A stretch of 7,228 bases of DNA from positions 1 through 7,228 of the forward strand of contig JBBQRO010000172.1 of assembly GCA_038214685.1 (NCBI GenBank). The letters run 5' to 3'. Both the position numbers and the translations under genes were made by a program. The notes beneath the pieces are model-generated. The model was not told where the DNA came from. It did no database searches and saw only the letters and a list, made by a program, of their open reading frames with translations. Below are positions 5,913-7,228 of the stretch, piece after piece. Origin of the DNA: CADCTB01 sp038214685 (GTDB taxonomy: Bacteria > Actinomycetota > Acidimicrobiia > Acidimicrobiales > AC-14). The stretch's first letter is position 1. Every line of letters starts with the position of its first letter.

Positions 5913-6852
5913 GGCCGAAGCTCCCTGCGGCCTGCGCCAGGGCGCGGACGCTGCGTGAGGCGTTGCGCCGCACGGTGGCCTGGGAGACCCCGAGCCGAGG
6001 GGCCACGCGCATCGAGAGCTCGTTGCCGATCAGCCCGCCGTAGCCGCGGCCGAGGTTGCGGGTCTGGACGCGGTCGGCCTCCTGCAGCAGGCACAGCAGG
6101 AGGCGCCGGTCGGCGTCGCTGATCACCTGGTTGTCGCACGCCCAGGTGAGCAGCTCGAGCAGCTCCTCGGCCGGCGAGGTCTCGGGCTCGGCCGGGTCCG
6201 GGGCCGCGAGTACCTGGGGTTGGTGCCCGAGGGCGCCGGCGGCACGTTCGGTAGGAGGCCGCTCACCGTCGGCCCACTCGCTGCTACCGCTCGGCAGGTC
6301 ACCGAAGAAGAAGGACTCGACGAGATCGGTGTGTGCCCACGTGCGGTCGGCGCGGGTGACGTAAAAGTAGTCGCCGACCTCCCGCAGGACCCCGACCTTG
6401 GTATTGACGATGATGTTGGAGGCGACCTTGGTGAGACGGCGCCACGGGAACGAGCGGACCTCGATCCACAGCTGGGAGGCCACGAGCTCGTCGATGCGCT
6501 CGACGGCCCACCAGGCGCCGGCTTGGATCGGCTGGCTGTCGCGGAAGACTTCCTTGGTCGGCAGCGAGCTCAGCCAGCCAGCAAGTCGACACGCTCCAGG
6601 GAGCAGGCACTTGGCCAGCGCCGCGGCAGCGGCGACGTCGTCACCGCCGTCTGGTGCGGCGAGCATCGCCAGCGCGAGGAGCACCTCGTCGGCTTCCTCG
6701 CGGGCCACCGTGGGGAGCCAGGGCCGCAGGTCGTCGAACCTCTCGACGACTCCCAGGCGGCTGTCGGCGGCCACCCAGCCGGGCCACATCCGTCGCGCCT
6801 GGTCCAGCAGCTCGCTGTTCTCCTCCAGTCCAAGCTGGTCGCCCACACTCAT
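5902..6852 (-). CDS. sigma-region-4-like helix-turn-helix protein, putative regulator of the conjugation cluster
   Basis: 316 aa. Residues 15-100 are helical, with MWPGWVAADSRLG (22-34) and a PDGGDDVAAAAALAKCLLPG block (67-86). Residues 112-165 hold the best conserved-looking stretch, SQLWIEVRSFPWRRLTKVAS then NIIVNTKVGVLREVG. After a disordered linker (185-228), the C-terminus has helix ELLTWACDNQVISDADRRLL (232-251) and a helix-turn-helix MRVAPRLGVSQATVRRNASR (281-300), like sigma-70 region 4 or LuxR-type DNA-binding domains. I recall similar proteins, mostly left hypothetical, in actinobacterial genomes; the function is unproven. ATG 6852 is chosen for AAAGGAGG (6860-6867) 7 bases upstream. 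The frame runs open to 7038, but that extension crosses the hairpin region and lacks a ribosome binding site. As first gene it is a natural regulator of the cluster (inference). Confidence 0.7.
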   Translation of the reverse strand: MSVGDQLGLEENSELLDQARRMWPGWVAADSRLGVVERFDDLRPWLPTVAREEADEVLLALAMLAAPDGGDDVAAAAALAKCLLPGACRLAGWLSSLPTKEVFRDSQPIQAGAWWAVERIDELVASQLWIEVRSFPWRRLTKVASNIIVNTKVGVLREVGDYFYVTRADRTWAHTDLVESFFFGDLPSGSSEWADGERPPTERAAGALGHQPQVLAAPDPAEPETSPAEELLELLTWACDNQVISDADRRLLLCLLQEADRVQTRNLGRGYGGLIGNELSMRVAPRLGVSQATVRRNASRSVRALAQAAGSFGHDE

Positions 6853-6859
6853 GCCGGGG

Positions 6860-6867
6860 CCTCCTTT
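6860..6867 (-). promoter_or_regulatory. strong ribosome binding site fixing the regulator start
   Basis: AAAGGAGG on the minus strand, 7 bases before ATG 6852. It decides against the upstream in-frame ATG at 7038. Confidence 0.75.
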
Positions 6868-6904
6868 CCCTCGTGTCCCTTCACGGCCAGAAGGTGGCCC
6901 TCGG

Positions 6905-6964
6905 GTGTCCCCCTCGCTGTCCCCCCGCAGCCCCGAATAGAGGGGGACAGCGCCCGGAGGACAC
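6905..6964. repeat. nested inverted repeat with TGTCC elements
   Basis: Inner arms CGCTGTCCCCC (6915-6925) and GGGGGACAGCG (6942-6952) are perfect 11-bp complements around a 16-base loop. Outer arms GTGTCCCCC (6905-6913) and GGAGGACAC (6956-6964) match at 8 of 9 positions. A further TGTCCC lies at 6874-6879. CCCTCG precedes all three direct copies (6868, 6898, 6911), so the unit looks like a repeated binding site. It lies in the leader of the regulator gene. There is no T-run, so a terminator is unlikely. Confidence 0.6.
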
Positions 6965-6991
6965 GCGTTTACCGAGGTCAGCGGCCGTCCC

Positions 6992-7016
6992 CTCGAAAGT
7001 TGCAGAAAATTTCGAG
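6992..7016. repeat. inverted repeat CTCGAAA / TTTCGAG
   Basis: Perfect 7-bp arms at 6992-6998 and 7010-7016, separated by 11 bases that include the most AT-rich stretch of the gap (AGAAAATTTCG). The centre-to-centre spacing of 18 bases suits a dimeric DNA-binding protein. Confidence 0.5.
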
Positions 7017-7024
7017 ATGGGGTT

Positions 7025-7044
7025 GCGCGGGTCGCCACCCGCGC
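7025..7044. repeat. short-loop hairpin GCGCGGGT-CGCC-ACCCGCGC
   Basis: Perfect 8-bp arms (7025-7032 and 7037-7044) around a 4-base loop. Very stable as RNA or as single-stranded DNA. No T-run follows on either strand, so it does not read as a standard intrinsic terminator. Confidence 0.5.
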
Positions 7045-7078
7045 GTTGAGGCCAGGAGGTCATCCAGTCGTCCCGCGA

Positions 7079-7104
7079 GTAGCACAAGTGCTACCTCGTG
7101 CTAC
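7079..7104 (+). promoter_or_regulatory. antitoxin operator: palindrome plus third half-site
   Basis: GTAGCAC (7079-7085) and GTGCTAC (7088-7094) form a perfect palindrome around AA. A third half-site GTGCTAC (7098-7104) follows exactly 10 bases after the second, one helical turn. The third copy overlaps a TACCGT hexamer (7102-7107) that fits an actinobacterial -10 element. It is placed directly before the Phd/YefM gene. Such antitoxins repress their own promoters by binding palindromes like this, so autoregulation is a well-founded inference. Confidence 0.65.
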
Positions 7105-7107
7105 CGT
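7102..7107 (+). promoter_or_regulatory. -10 element of a probable leaderless antitoxin promoter
   Basis: TACCGT fits the TANNNT pattern and ends 6 bases before the A of the ATG at 7114. There is no ribosome binding site at a usable distance (GGGGG sits only 1 base from the ATG). This is the usual picture of leaderless transcripts in Actinobacteria. No clear -35 is seen. Confidence 0.4.
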
Positions 7108-7113
7108 GGGGGT

Positions 7114-7228
7114 ATGGAGACCGTGGGTTTGCGCGAGTTGCGACAGGACGCATCCGAGCTCGTCCGCCGCGTCGAGGCCGGCGAGGAGATCACGATCTCT
7201 GTCTCCGGCCGACCCAGCGCCGTCCTAG
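7114..7228 (+). CDS. Phd/YefM-family antitoxin, N-terminal fragment
   Basis: The first 38 codons are visible; the gene runs off the right edge. The protein reads METVGLRELRQDASELVRRV followed by EAGEEITISVSGRPSAVL. This matches the classic Phd/YefM N-terminus: a short strand, a helix beginning LRQxASELVRRVEAGE, then strands with a GRPxAxL motif. This part dimerises and binds the operator; the missing C-terminus would bind the toxin. The complete antitoxin is usually 75-95 aa, so less than half is here. A toxin gene (PIN/VapC-, Doc- or RelE-type) should follow beyond the window. The gene is divergent from the conjugation cluster and may stabilise the element or be its host-side neighbour; the sequence does not decide which. 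Confidence 0.85.
   Translation, partial: METVGLRELRQDASELVRRVEAGEEITISVSGRPSAVL

Larger units (their letters stand above)
6853..7113. promoter_or_regulatory. divergent control region rich in inverted repeats
   Basis: This 261-base gap separates the leftward conjugation cluster from the rightward antitoxin gene, so it must hold promoters for both. It contains four separate inverted repeats: nested arms at 6905-6964, 6992-7016, 7025-7044 and 7079-7094. It also has five copies of a TGTCC-type element. I found no convincing -35/-10 pair for the leftward operon. The density of stems also fits an origin of transfer or a regulator-binding region; neither is demonstrated. Confidence 0.5.

Noticed and set aside
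6905..6964. Nested stem as an intrinsic terminator, or as part of a CRISPR array
   Set aside because: No T-run follows on either strand, and the repeats are short, unevenly spaced and without spacers of constant length.
6853..7038. Upstream extension of the regulator frame to an ATG at 7038 (378 aa)
   Set aside because: The extension crosses the nested inverted repeats, has no ribosome binding site, and a strong AAAGGAGG precedes the internal ATG at 6852.
1..7228. tRNA, rRNA, insertion sequence, integrase or attachment site
   Set aside because: I saw no tRNA-like cloverleaf, no transposase or recombinase motif, and no direct-repeat pair that would mark element ends in this window.

Overview
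The window is very GC-rich, has strong Shine-Dalgarno sequences, and encodes protein families typical of Actinobacteria, so the host is most likely a high-GC actinobacterium. The species cannot be named from the sequence. Almost all of it is one leftward (minus-strand) gene cluster that looks like the early part of a conjugative (type IV secretion) module of an actinobacterial integrative or conjugative element.

Layout, in order of transcription from right to left. At the right edge a plus-strand Phd/YefM antitoxin gene starts at 7114 and runs out of the window; it has a palindromic operator and probably a leaderless start. The divergent gap 6853-7113 is packed with inverted repeats. Then, on the minus strand: a 316-aa regulator-like protein with a C-terminal sigma-region-4-like helix-turn-helix (5902-6852); a small helical protein (5527-5817); a ParA/MinD-like protein whose P-loop has lost both lysines (4511-5530); a two-helix, VirB2-like small membrane protein (4164-4457); two successive single-pass proteins with VirB8-like architecture (3194-4150 and 2343-3197); a large VirB6/TrbL-like polytopic protein with a signal peptide, a cysteine-rich exported region and a 220-residue low-complexity tail (262-2346); and the first 53 codons of a PrgI/SCO6880-like membrane protein (1-159), cut by the left edge.

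The genes are tightly packed. Three junctions are ATGA stop/start overlaps (5527/5530, 3194/3197, 2343/2346) and the others are short gaps with good ribosome binding sites, so the set is probably one operon. The membrane proteins would build an envelope-spanning channel. Downstream VirB4-type ATPase, coupling protein, cell-wall hydrolase and relaxase genes are expected outside the window but are not seen here. The sequence features that stand out most are the lysine-less P-loop protein, the shared TGFP-x-T motif in the two VirB8-like proteins, three CX6C pairs in the VirB6-like protein, a perfect 22-bp palindrome at a translational-coupling junction, and the hairpin-rich control region. All functional assignments rest on reading the sequence and remembering families; no database search was run.
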